This document shows, piece by piece, positions 19,390 to 27,384 of a DNA stretch of 52,176 nucleotides (within the stretch, counting starts at the first letter, position 1; each line of letters begins with the position of its first letter). The translations under genes and the position numbers were made by a program. The stretch is from Symbiodinium natans (lineage: Eukaryota; Sar; Dinophyceae; Suessiales; Symbiodiniaceae), in contig CAJNDS010002719.1 in NCBI GenBank assembly GCA_905221605.1, positions 254,062 to 306,237 on the forward strand, in the 5' to 3' direction. Below the pieces are notes generated by a model. It did not search any database. It was not told the origin of the DNA and saw nothing but the letters and a program-made list of their open reading frames with translations.

Positions 19390-20023
19390 TACAGGAAAAC
19401 GAAGTACAATGAACACAGGTGTACTCCAAACAACATCAGAGGCTCGAGTGCAGTGCCCAAACGATCTGCCTTGCGCGCGAACTCGTTGAACGCTGCACCC
19501 GCCAAGACGATTTCAGCTCGGACCCTTCTGTAGCCTGCCTTCCAGATGCAGTAAAGGCGTCGGTGGTCGAACGTGTAGTACTGGGTAATCTGCCTTCCAT
19601 GCCTATCACGCCAAGTCGCCTTGGACATCTTCAGTACAAGCCACGGCTCCCTGTTAGGATGAACTTCTCCTTGCTGCAGGCGCTGGATCAAGTCATCCAA
19701 CCGCATCCCGTTTCGGAGCGTCGCGCTGATGCGGCTCTGCAGGCACAATACCTGTGGTATAGGAACCTCTTCCACTTGGCCCCAGATTGGTGGTGCCAGA
19801 GTCTCCTGAGAGCCGTCTTCCTCTTTGACGGGAGTCCTGAACCAGCTTACAGTAAACTCCAAACAATTGGAACATCCTTCTCCCATACCCCAAAAAAGTA
19901 TACCAAAAGGAATCCCAGCTCTAATCATCCTTAAGCCATGTTCCAACTTTGTGGAGTTTACTGTAGAGCTGTGCCGTGGGGCTGAGATTTATGCGGGGGC
20001 TTAGACCCTGCTGCTACAACCAT
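19390..20023 (-). CDS. Conserved-looking protein with 'YYTFDHRRLYC' motif; contains palindromic intron
   Basis: Exon 1 (20023-19962) starts MVVAAGSKPPHKSQPHG; exon 2 begins at 19845 (HWFRTPVKEEDGSQE). The 116-bp intron between them is a palindrome; removing it joins codons in phase 2. The main body reads VLCLQSRISATLRNGMRLD, DLIQRLQQGEVHP, then QYYTFDHRRLYCIWKAG and VRAEIVLAGAAFNEFARKA. The 'Y-T-x-D-x-R-R-L-Y-C' segment belongs to a family I have seen often in protist, especially dinoflagellate, gene models; its function is not known to me. The 3' end is uncertain: the frame runs into (TATG)-type simple sequence near 19390, so a donor probably lies just before that. RS-rich sequence at 19.0-19.1 kb may be its last exon. 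Confidence 0.6.
19846..19961 (-). mobile_element. 116-bp introner-like intron with about 30-bp terminal inverted repeats
   Basis: The minus strand reads ACA|GTAAACTCCACAAAGTTG at the donor side and TTGTTTGGAGTTTACTGTAAG| at the acceptor side, an inverted repeat of GTAAACTCCa/tttGGAGTTTAC plus GGAACAT/ATGTTCC. Splicing it out joins two coding parts in phase. Confidence 0.7.
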
Positions 20024-20037
20024 CCTGTGCCTCCAGG

Positions 20038-20125
20038 AGGGTTTAGGGTTTAGGGTTTAGGGTTTAGGGTTTAGGGTTTAGGGTTTAGGGTTTAGGGTTT
20101 AGGGGATAGGGTTTAGGGTTAGGGT
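20038..20125 (+). repeat. TTTAGGG tract next to the 20.02-kb start codon
   Basis: About 11 units, beginning 15 bp upstream (minus strand) of the ATG of the DHRRLYC gene. Confidence 0.9.
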
Positions 20126-20208
20126 TCAGAGTCGCACCTAGGGAAACTGCTCGCAAGTACCCTCTTGCCACTCAGCTAAATCTTGCGGGTTGAATTCCTG
20201 ACCCTTTG

Positions 20209-20329
20209 AGTCTAGGCTGCCCAGTAACCAAGGCTTAAAAAAGGGTGCCCTTTTTGCTTAAAGGGGTTGATAAGGGAACCAAAACCCCCAAAAAAGGGAA
20301 TAAGGGCACTACTGGGCATCCTAGGAGTC
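20209..20329. mobile_element. 121-bp inverted-repeat element
   Basis: GAGTCTAGGCTGCCCAGTA at the left and TACTGGGCATCCTAGGAGTC at the right; interior has AAGGGTGCCCTTTTT and GGGAATAAGGGC, shared with elements at about 20, 28 and 33 kb. Confidence 0.55.
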
Positions 20330-20357
20330 GAAGATCCACACGTCTGCCCTAAACTTT

Positions 20358-20458
20358 GGATGTTCCCCCCTTCTAGTACCAGTCCTTCATAGGGATTCTA
20401 ATGGGGGGGGTACTATAGCAATCCCTACTGAGGGCTGTTGGTATAAGGGGGAACATCC
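20358..20458. mobile_element. 101-bp inverted-repeat element (GGATGTTCCCCCTT termini)
   Basis: GGATGTTCCCCCCTTCTAGTA at the left; TATAAGGGGGAACATCC at the right. No coding sequence touches it. Confidence 0.6.
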
Positions 20459-20859
20459 CAACCCTAAGCCCTAAACCCTGAACCCTAAACCCTAAACCCT
20501 AAACCCTCCAACCCGCATGCATTCAGCCCCATCTGTGGCCAACAAGCAACCTCGCCCTGACCAGTTGCCGCAACATTTCCCAGTCATCTTCCTGACAAAG
20601 GACCTCCGAGCAGAGTGGCGGTTTCTGTGGAAGAGGACACAGCTAAGTACGGCTATGAACTTTAGTGCACCGGCTTGCGCTTTCTGAGACGGCTCAGCAA
20701 CGGAGGTCCTTGTGATATCATGCAATTAACATCTTATTCCTCCAGAATGACAAGCCAAACGCAACTCCAGCATGACAAAGCAACGGCTTCAAAACAACAA
20801 AGCTAACCCAGCAGCGCAACCCAACAACAAGTCATCGAGAGGTTGGGCTGCATGCAACG

Positions 20860-21950
20860 TTAGGGCCATGCACCATACATGCTACGACCAAAAACCCAGA
20901 CATCGACCAAAAGCGTGTGATAACCCTCCCCTACTTGGAGGTTCAGGGTACTTATAACCCCAGTTATAACTATACTGATAAGCTCCCTAAGTCCTCTAAG
21001 TAGGTTATAAGTAGACTTATAATTGGGGTTATCAGTACCCATGAACCTCCAAGTGGCCCCAGCCCAAACGCCTCTTCACCACCATCGAGAACAAAGCCAA
21101 CAACCTCCAAGTCAGAGTTGCCAAACTTCGTGCCGCATCTGGGACAGAAGCTGTGTTCAGGTGGGTTCTCTTGGCCGCAGCACTGTCGGCTGCTGGCTTT
21201 GGTCGGGATCTCCTCCTCACGGCACTGAACTCTACTGTCCGTGCCCTTGGGTCCGCGCGGTGATCGTGATCGCGATCGCGACCGCGGATCAGCGCCTGCA
21301 CTCTGAATTTGTTGCTCGCACCAGGTCTTCATGTCATTCCACGTGTGATGCTTCCGAGAAAAACGGCCAAACCGCTCCAGAATTTGACCAGTGGGATGAT
21401 CAAGCACTGCAGCAGCACATGGACCATTGATTAATTTGCGGAACCTTTCCTGCACTTTGTCCTTGTCTTCATGGAACTAGCCTTTCATCCCTGAAGGTTT
21501 GCGCCACACGCAAGCAAATTGCGGCCAGTTGCCCGCGGGCTCCTTCTCGGAAGTTAAGTCGTATCTATCCGGATCTGGCTCGAGACATGGTAGTGCAGAG
21601 ATATCAACAGGCTGCTTCAGAAGTGAGTCGTTCACGGTGATCGCGTGCGCTACGGAGGCTGCGAGCTCGTAGCACTCTTTGTTTGGGCCCAAGCCAAACG
21701 CGGCCACCCCTTGGAGTTCCACAATCAGAGAAGGAAACGCAGCCAGATCCTCGCTCAAACATGACCGAGCAAGTCTCATTCTTTCGGTCCAGCCTTCTGG
21801 CCCCGAACCCTCGGTCTTCCAACCGGAAGTCTTCAGCCTGCCGCAGTACTGCTTTGCGAAGTGGAATGGCGATTCTTGCGTTGGGGGTCGGCGGAAAAGA
21901 AGAGCCAGGAGGTGCTGCCCTGGCACCTTCAGACTCCACATCTCCACCAT
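20860..21950 (-). pseudogene. RS + zinc-ribbon protein gene with one in-frame TAG
   Basis: One frame runs from 21950 to 21048, broken only by TAG at 21477-21479. Before it: VELQGVAAFGLGPNKECYE, DRYDLTSEKEPAGNWPQF. After it: ERFRKLINGPCAAAVLDHP, an RS patch (SRSRSRSPRG), and a C4 ribbon (CCGQENPPEHSFCPRCG), then EEAFGLGPLG. A 113-bp palindromic intron (21046-20934) follows; the next exon reads VGEGYHTLLVDVWVFGRSM, then stop at 20860-20862. The combination suggests an RNA-associated zinc-ribbon protein, but no family is named. The TAG could be a real inactivating change, an edited or read-through codon, or a sequencing error. The 5' end is uncertain: a second minus frame and a plus frame are open at 21.68-22.02 kb. 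Confidence 0.5.
20934..21046 (-). mobile_element. 113-bp introner-like intron (CTTGGAG|GTTCA ... CTCCAAG)
   Basis: Palindrome with ACTTGGAGGTTCA/TGAACCTCCAAGT ends and GGGTACTTATAACCCC / GGGGTTATCAGTACCC inner arms. As a GT...AG intron on the minus strand it lets EEAFGLGPLG run into VGEGYHTLLVDVW and a stop. Confidence 0.65.
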
Positions 21951-22369
21951 GCTCGCCGAACGAGCACACCCTTGAATTCGAAGCTGTGGCCGCCGGCATG
22001 TGCAGGAAGCTATGGCGCTACTAGCCGCCCCAGGTTAACACCCGCAGCAGCACCAAGTACTTAAATTGTCCAAGCCTCTGGGTACTAGGTTTAGGTTAAA
22101 GGGTTGTCTGCATATGGGAGCCTAACCCTTAAGGAACGGGAACAAGGGGCCCACTCCCTAGCACCCCTACACTGAAACCTATAAACCGATACAAAAAAAA
22201 CGCAACTTGGGGCCCTAAGCCCTAACCCGAAACCACTTGGGGGGTTGCAAGGTTCGGCCCTGAAGCCTGAGCCCTCTTAAGCCAAAACGTTGTTCGATCG
22301 ACGCCCCGGCGGAAATGCCCGAATTGGTCACAGACCGCTGGTAGGGCTGGGCCCTGAAAGCACAGCCGC

Positions 22370-22468
22370 CTAAGAAGTTGGAGCTCCTTGCTTTGGATCG
22401 TCTTCTGCGACATACTTGGGCTCCCACTGGGTCAGCGCCCACCAGGAAAAGCGGGGAAAGTATGTAAC
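22370..22468 (-). CDS. Possible terminal exon (WWALTQWEPKYV)
   Basis: After GACAG|GTT the frame reads VTYFPRFSWWALTQWEPKYV, then AEDDPKQGAPTS-stop (32 codons). Its aromatic-rich composition looks coding. Overlapping frames on both strands are also open, so this is tentative. No family recognised. Confidence 0.3.
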   Translation of the reverse strand, partial: VTYFPRFSWWALTQWEPKYVAEDDPKQGAPTS

Positions 22469-22771
22469 CTGTCATGCACGCGCGCAGGCGCGAGGAAGTT
22501 GTGGGCTTGCAGGCTTGCCCGGAAGAGGAGGCCTTGTGGGTTTCGGGCGTGGAGCTTGGGCTTATACACAGTATAATATGCACTATGGATTATATACTTA
22601 TGATGTATCCATGTATATGTCTCTATATATATATATATATATACTGCTGTATATGCACATATACATATAATAAATATATGTATATAATATATTCTATGGT
22701 CATATTATGCATTGTGTAAATCCTATCTACTATGTGTTACATCTTCTATCGCATTTATCACGCAATTTACA

Positions 22772-22838
22772 CCTAAACCCTAAACCCTAAACCCTAAACC
22801 CTAAACCCTAAACCCTAAACCCTAAACCCTAAACCCTA
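22772..22838 (-). repeat. CCCTAAA tract
   Basis: Nine near-perfect units following a TA-rich simple stretch (22.6-22.7 kb). Confidence 0.9.
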
Positions 22839-23076
22839 CAGGGTTCAGGCTTCCAGGGCTGAGGGCTGGAAGCGACGCACCCGCGTGAATGATCGGATGC
22901 CTCCTGGGGGCGGCACCCTAAGCCCCAAACCCTGAACCCTTAGGGATTTAGGGTATAGGGCTTAGGGTAGCCCTAAACCCTAAACCCTAAACTCTAGACT
23001 CTAAACCCTAAACCCTAAACCCTAAACCCTACACACTAAACCCTAAACCCTCTCAAGCCCCCCCCCAAAGCCCGAC

Positions 23077-23156
23077 CAAGCGCGCAGGCCGCCGCAAAGC
23101 CATCCCGGATGTAGGGCTCCAAGACCCGGGACTCCTCCAGGGAGCCATCCTGGAGG
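23077..23156 (-). CDS. Possible internal exon (LEESRVLEPYIRDGF)
   Basis: Bounded by GGTAACAG and a GTCGGG donor; reads LQDGSLEESRVLEPYIRDGF, then AAACALG. CCCTAAA-type tracts lie on both sides. The gene it belongs to is unknown; the LQDG start could even be another Ub-like fragment. Confidence 0.3.
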
Positions 23157-23160
23157 CTGT

Positions 23161-23332
23161 TACCCTAAACCCTAAACCCTAAACCCTAGACCCCAGACCC
23201 TAAACCCTAAACCCCAAACCCCAAACCCTAAACCCTAAACCCTAAACCCTAAACCCCAACCCTAAACCCTAAACCCTACACCCTAAACCCTAAACCCTAA
23301 ACCCCAACCCTAAACCCTAAACCTTAAAGGGA
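23161..23332 (-). repeat. CCCTAAA tract with CCCCAAA and CCCTAGA variants
   Basis: About 24 units, directly upstream of a possible exon at 23077-23156 on the minus strand. Confidence 0.9.
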
Positions 23333-23634
23333 GTTTAGGATTTAGGGTTGGGTGTTTGAGGTTTAGGCTTATGGGGTCTGGGCTCTTTGTGCTATCCAGG
23401 CTTGCAGAAGGGCATTTACGCTTTGAGGTGTTTGGGGTGTTTAGGATCGCCACAGGGCTTCTACCCCCTGAACCCTAAATCCTAAACCCTAGACCCCAAA
23501 CTTCGCAGAGCAAGCAGCCCGATCGTAGAGGACGAAGTGGTCCACGCCGATGAGCCTCCAGTTTAAGGGACAAGGAGGGACCTCTAGAAGGGACCCTTCA
23601 TCTGCTTCCCCTATATACACCCTTTCTATGTTTG

Positions 23635-23665
<31 letters not shown>

Positions 23666-25140
23666 GTGTATACATATATATATATACACACTATATGGTC
23701 CCTATATGTTACCCCTATTCCCCCTACATAACCCTAAGGGGCTTTGTAAGGGTCCTCCTGTAGTCCCTTGAACAGTGCTCCCAAGTGGGGGGGAATCCTG
23801 TGCCCTAAACCCGAAACCCCAAACCCCGAGCCGAGCGATGACTTGCTGTTGATCGGCCTAGCAACTGTTCAGGGCTCACGGTTTGGGTTGATAAGGATAA
23901 TTTGGCTACCCTCCCCCCCCCAATGCATCAATAGTCATTGGGATTTGTTTTTTGCAAGTTTGGGGCAACAAAGCAGCCTGCACTGAGACAAAATATTGAG
24001 ATTACCCTCAGCCCCAACCCCTGAACCCTTGCTAGCAATGAGACATATATTACCCTAAACCCTGAAGGCTGAGACCCTAAACCCTGAACCAATATGAGCT
24101 TAGGGTTACTACTTGGAGGTTCATAGTACTTCGTAACCCAATTATATCCGTACTTATTACCCAATTATAACCCTGCTCGGGTGCTTAAGGGGCTTCTAAG
24201 TGGGTTATAACCGCACTTACAGTTGGGTTATACCCTGAACCTCCAAGTTGGGCTTAATAGGGGCGAGTCCTCAGATCCGGGCCGGTGGTACTCAAGCCAA
24301 TGCTTCACGAGCCCGGCTTTGTAGGGGCCGGTCCTTTGCGCCGGTAGGGGTTAGGGTTTAGGGTTTAGGGTTTAGGGTTTAGGGTTTAGGGTTTAGGGTT
24401 TAGGGTTTAGGGTTTAGGGTCCACAGAACCACTCAACCCTAAAGCCTCGGATCTAATCGTTGAAAATGTTCTTCAACTCTAGACTGACAACCTGCGATTC
24501 TGGGTCCATAGAACAACTCTAAACGCACAACCCGCGATTGGCCCTCAGGTGTGGTGTTAAGGGTCCCCAGAAGGCTCCGATGTTTCCTACTATGGCTGGG
24601 TGTAAAAGCCCAAGTCCCCAGGGTTTAGGGTTTAGGGTATAGGGTTTAGGGGTTAAACGCTTAGGGCTCTGGGGTTGAGGCCCCAAGAGATCAGACGGAG
24701 GCGGGTCAGTAAACCCAAACACCTTAAGCTCTATTCTTGAAAAACCACTCCAACTAGACCCTAAACCCCAAACTCTAGACCCCAAGCCCTAAGCCTAAGC
24801 CCTAAACCTGAAGCCTAAACCCTAAGCCCAACCCTTTTGCAATCGGCCGCCCTGAGGGCTGGGCAGGCGGTACAAGACCTCGCTGCAAACGACGAGGCCG
24901 CGCCTCAACAGGTTTCGGCTCTTAGGCGCCTCAGGGTTTAGGTTTTCTGGGGTTTAGGGTTTAGGAATTAGGATTTAGGGTTTAGGGGTTAGGGGTTAAG
25001 GGTTCGGGCTTGGGGTTTAGGGTTTAGGGTTTAGGCGTTTTAGGGTATAGGGTTCAGGGTTTAAGGTTTAGGGTTCAGGGTTTTAAGGGCCTTGGCTGTA
25101 AGTTTACCCTGAACCTTGAACCCTGAAACCCTGAACCCGA
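23333..25140. other. Repeat-rich stretch with no secure gene
   Basis: Contains TA/TG simple sequence (23630-23690), a palindromic element (24111-24248), TTTAGGG at 24350-24420 and degenerate tracts to 25090. A short minus-strand piece (EVLYRLPSPQ after TTTGCAG, near 24.87 kb) is a weak exon candidate. Confidence 0.45.
24111..24248. mobile_element. 138-bp element of the ACTTGGAGGTTCA family
   Basis: Ends ACTTGGAGGTTCATAGTAC / CCTGAACCTCCAAGT, same termini as the intron at 20934-21046; inner AACCCAATTATA and TATAACCC arms pair as well. No exon is recognised beside it. Confidence 0.6.
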
Positions 25141-25143
25141 AAC

Positions 25144-25431
25144 CTAAACTCTGAACCCTACCAGCATCCCCGCCCCCCGGTCTCCCCCTTCTGGAACCTT
25201 GTGGCGGCCTTGGGCCCAGGTCGCCCGGCCACATCCGAGAAACTGCCGCAATTCGCCACAATCTCTGCCGCTGGCAAGAATGACATGTGTGGTGACTCGC
25301 TCCAGGCCAGCGTTTGGTCTGCTGGACATACCAGCGTAGTGGTTGATAAAGCTGGATAAGTCGCCGGCGACTTTGAAACGTGCGTCTGGTTGCTTGCCTT
25401 CATCCTTGCCACATAGATCTTGATGACTCAT
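25144..25431 (-). CDS. Coding fragment, possibly SET-domain-like
   Basis: Reads FKVAGDLSSFINHYAGMS, then RPNAGLERVTTHVILASGR and DCGELRQFLGCG. 'G-D-x-x-x-F-I-N-H ... x-P-N-A ... I-x-A-x-R-D-x-x-x-G-E-L' resembles the FINHS..PN..-ARD..xGEEL core of SET methyltransferases, but the final motif is imperfect and the N-terminal half of the domain is not visible. A second frame on the same strand is also open. The left edge runs into telomeric repeats at 25.1 kb. Confidence 0.3.
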   Translation of the reverse strand: MSHQDLCGKDEGKQPDARFKVAGDLSSFINHYAGMSSRPNAGLERVTTHVILASGRDCGELRQFLGCGRATWAQGRHKVPEGGDRGAGMLVGFRV

Positions 25432-26169
25432 TGATGATGCTTTGTTTCAACTTGTCCATTACGGTTCGCTCCCCCGCCAACCGTGTGCCCCCCCGCCTTC
25501 CCCCCGCCCCCTTCCCCCTTCCCCCCTTCCCCCCTTCTCCCCCCCTTCACCGTTCCCCACCTCTCCCACCCCATGCCCGCCCCCTTCTCCCCAAGTATCA
25601 ATTGGTCGATGTAACTTAGCCCGAATCCTCGATTAAACCGTATAAACCCCTGAACCACAAACCCTAACGGTTCGGGGTTCGGGGTTGGGGTTTAGGGGCT
25701 TAGGGTCCTACAGTCCACCACAACCAACACCACGACCTCTTACAGTTTGACGGTTCTTGGGCTCTCTGCGCAGCGGCACAGTTCGGTGAGACAGTCTCTG
25801 ATGACGAGAATCCCCAAGTTTCTCCACCCCAGACTCCGAACAAACCCCAAAACCCAAACCCTAAACCCCAAGCACCAAACCCCAAACCCTAAACCCCAAA
25901 CCCCACAACCCCTAAACCCAAGCACTCCAGCAGCAGCCGTGAGCCCAACGCGAAGCTCGAAGCCGATCTGGGGTAAAGGCCTGCTGCCTCCCCGCTGAAA
26001 CGTTTTTTAAGGGTTAGGGTTTGGGGTTTGGGGTTTAGGGCTTCGGGTTTAGGGTTTGGGGGTTTAGGGTTTAGGGCTTCGGGTTTAGGCTTGAGGGTGT
26101 GGGGTTCGGGGTTTGGGGTTTGGGCTTTGGGCAAGGCTTAGGGTTAGGGATTGGGGGTTTCGGCCTTCT

Positions 26170-26395
26170 GAGTCTCATAGCTCAAGGCAGGCTGACAAAG
26201 CAAGTCCCAGAACTCGAGATGTTTGGGGGACTCTTCCGGGAGATTGGGGCCAATTCAGTCTTTGTGAATTCAGAAGAGTCCTACACATGGGACCCGTACG
26301 ATGTGTATCTGTATTCGTGCGCGGGCGCGCGCGTCTACAGTGGTAGCCGACACAAGCTCCAGCCGCCCAAACTATTCTCAATTCACCCTAATTAA
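26170..26395 (+). CDS. Possible exon (EMFGGLFREIGANSVF)
   Basis: The plus strand reads VPELEMFGGLFREIGANSVF, then VNSEESYTWDPYDVYLYSC to a TAA. It has a natural composition but no recognised family and lies opposite to its neighbours; the minus strand is also open here. Confidence 0.25.
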
Positions 26396-26419
26396 GCCGT
26401 AAACCGTTGTGTCCCGGAA

Positions 26420-26720
26420 CTAGGACGCCAAAACCTCCCATGGCTCGGACTGGTCGAAGGCCTCAAAGGGATTGAGGCCTAAGCGGTCCATGTGGTATGC
26501 GCGAAAGGTGACAAAGGCACTCATGAGCGCCGGAAGACCAGCATAGTGAACCTGGTACTGCCCTGCTAGCAGAGTCATGGACGCTGCCTTGGCGCCAGAC
26601 CTGCCCATCATATTCTGTCGTCGTACTTGATGTTTGGCTGCGGAAAACTGGCCCTCACAGGTGTTGTCTCCGCCAAGGGTCTTGAAAGCTGAGGCCTGCT
26701 CCACAACAACGGCACCCTTC
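26420..26720 (-). CDS. C-terminal piece of a possible ISXO2/IS1595-like transposase-derived protein
   Basis: Reads VVVEQASAFKTLGGDNTCEG, QFSAAKHQVRRQNMMGRSG, AKAASMTLLAGQYQVHYAG, LPALMSAFVTFRAYHMDRLG and ends EPWEVLAS-stop. The 'D-N-T-C-E-x-Q-F-S-x-x-K' segment recalls the N-x-x-E-x-x-W/F-S-x-x-K block carrying the catalytic Glu in ISXO2-like DDE enzymes, and I have seen similar sequences repeatedly in dinoflagellate genomes. The upstream Asp residues are not visible in the window, so the assignment is tentative. Confidence 0.35.
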
Positions 26721-27201
26721 CTAAACCCTAAACCCTAAGCCTAGACCACAAGCTTGCAACTGTTGGCAACAAGCCGTGACGTTCAGGACAGCGGAGAGAA
26801 ACAAAAAGGGCTACTTGGTGTATTCGAAACCCTGAACCCTAAGCCCTAAAGCCTAAACCCTACGCCGGTGTCGAGGTTGAGGGCTTCATGGAACGATGGG
26901 TATGTTCTGCTGGGGCCAGTCTCACTTCGCCTCTATAGCTCGGAAACCCGAAATACCACCAAAAGCTACCCCTAGGCATTTATGAGGTGCACTCTCTTGA
27001 AAAGTGCACGTAAGGAACTAAGTCGTGCAACAAACATTTAAAGCCCCTAAACCCTAAAACCAAAACCCCAAACCCCCCAACCCCAAACCCCGAACCCCCA
27101 AACCCGAAACCCCAAGCCCGAAACGGCCCGAAACCCTTAAACCCTAAACCTCCCATAGCCGAACACCCCCAAGCCCTCCCGCACCTAAACGACCCACAGC
27201 T

Positions 27202-27384
27202 CTCAAGCCCTAAGCCCTAAACCCTAAACCCCAAACCCTAAACCCTAAACCCTAAACCCTAAACCCTAAACCCTAAACCCTAAGCCCTAAACCCTAAACC
27301 CCAAACCCTAAACCCTAAACCGTAAACCCTAAACCCTAAACCCTAAACCCTAAACCCTAAACCCTAAACCCTAAACCCTAAACC
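27202..27384 (-). repeat. CCCTAAA tract abutting an exon
   Basis: About 26 units. Its right edge is the end of the 27384-27437 exon, so on the coding strand the exon runs CAGG|GTTTAGGGTTTAGGG straight into the repeat. A TTTAGGG tract (27463-27490) lies beyond the exon. Confidence 0.9.

Noticed and set aside
20510-20700. A short gene on either strand (plus: HFPVIFLTKDLRAEWRFLW)
   Set aside because: Both strands are open over about 60 codons with no clear splice sites or start; too weak to call.
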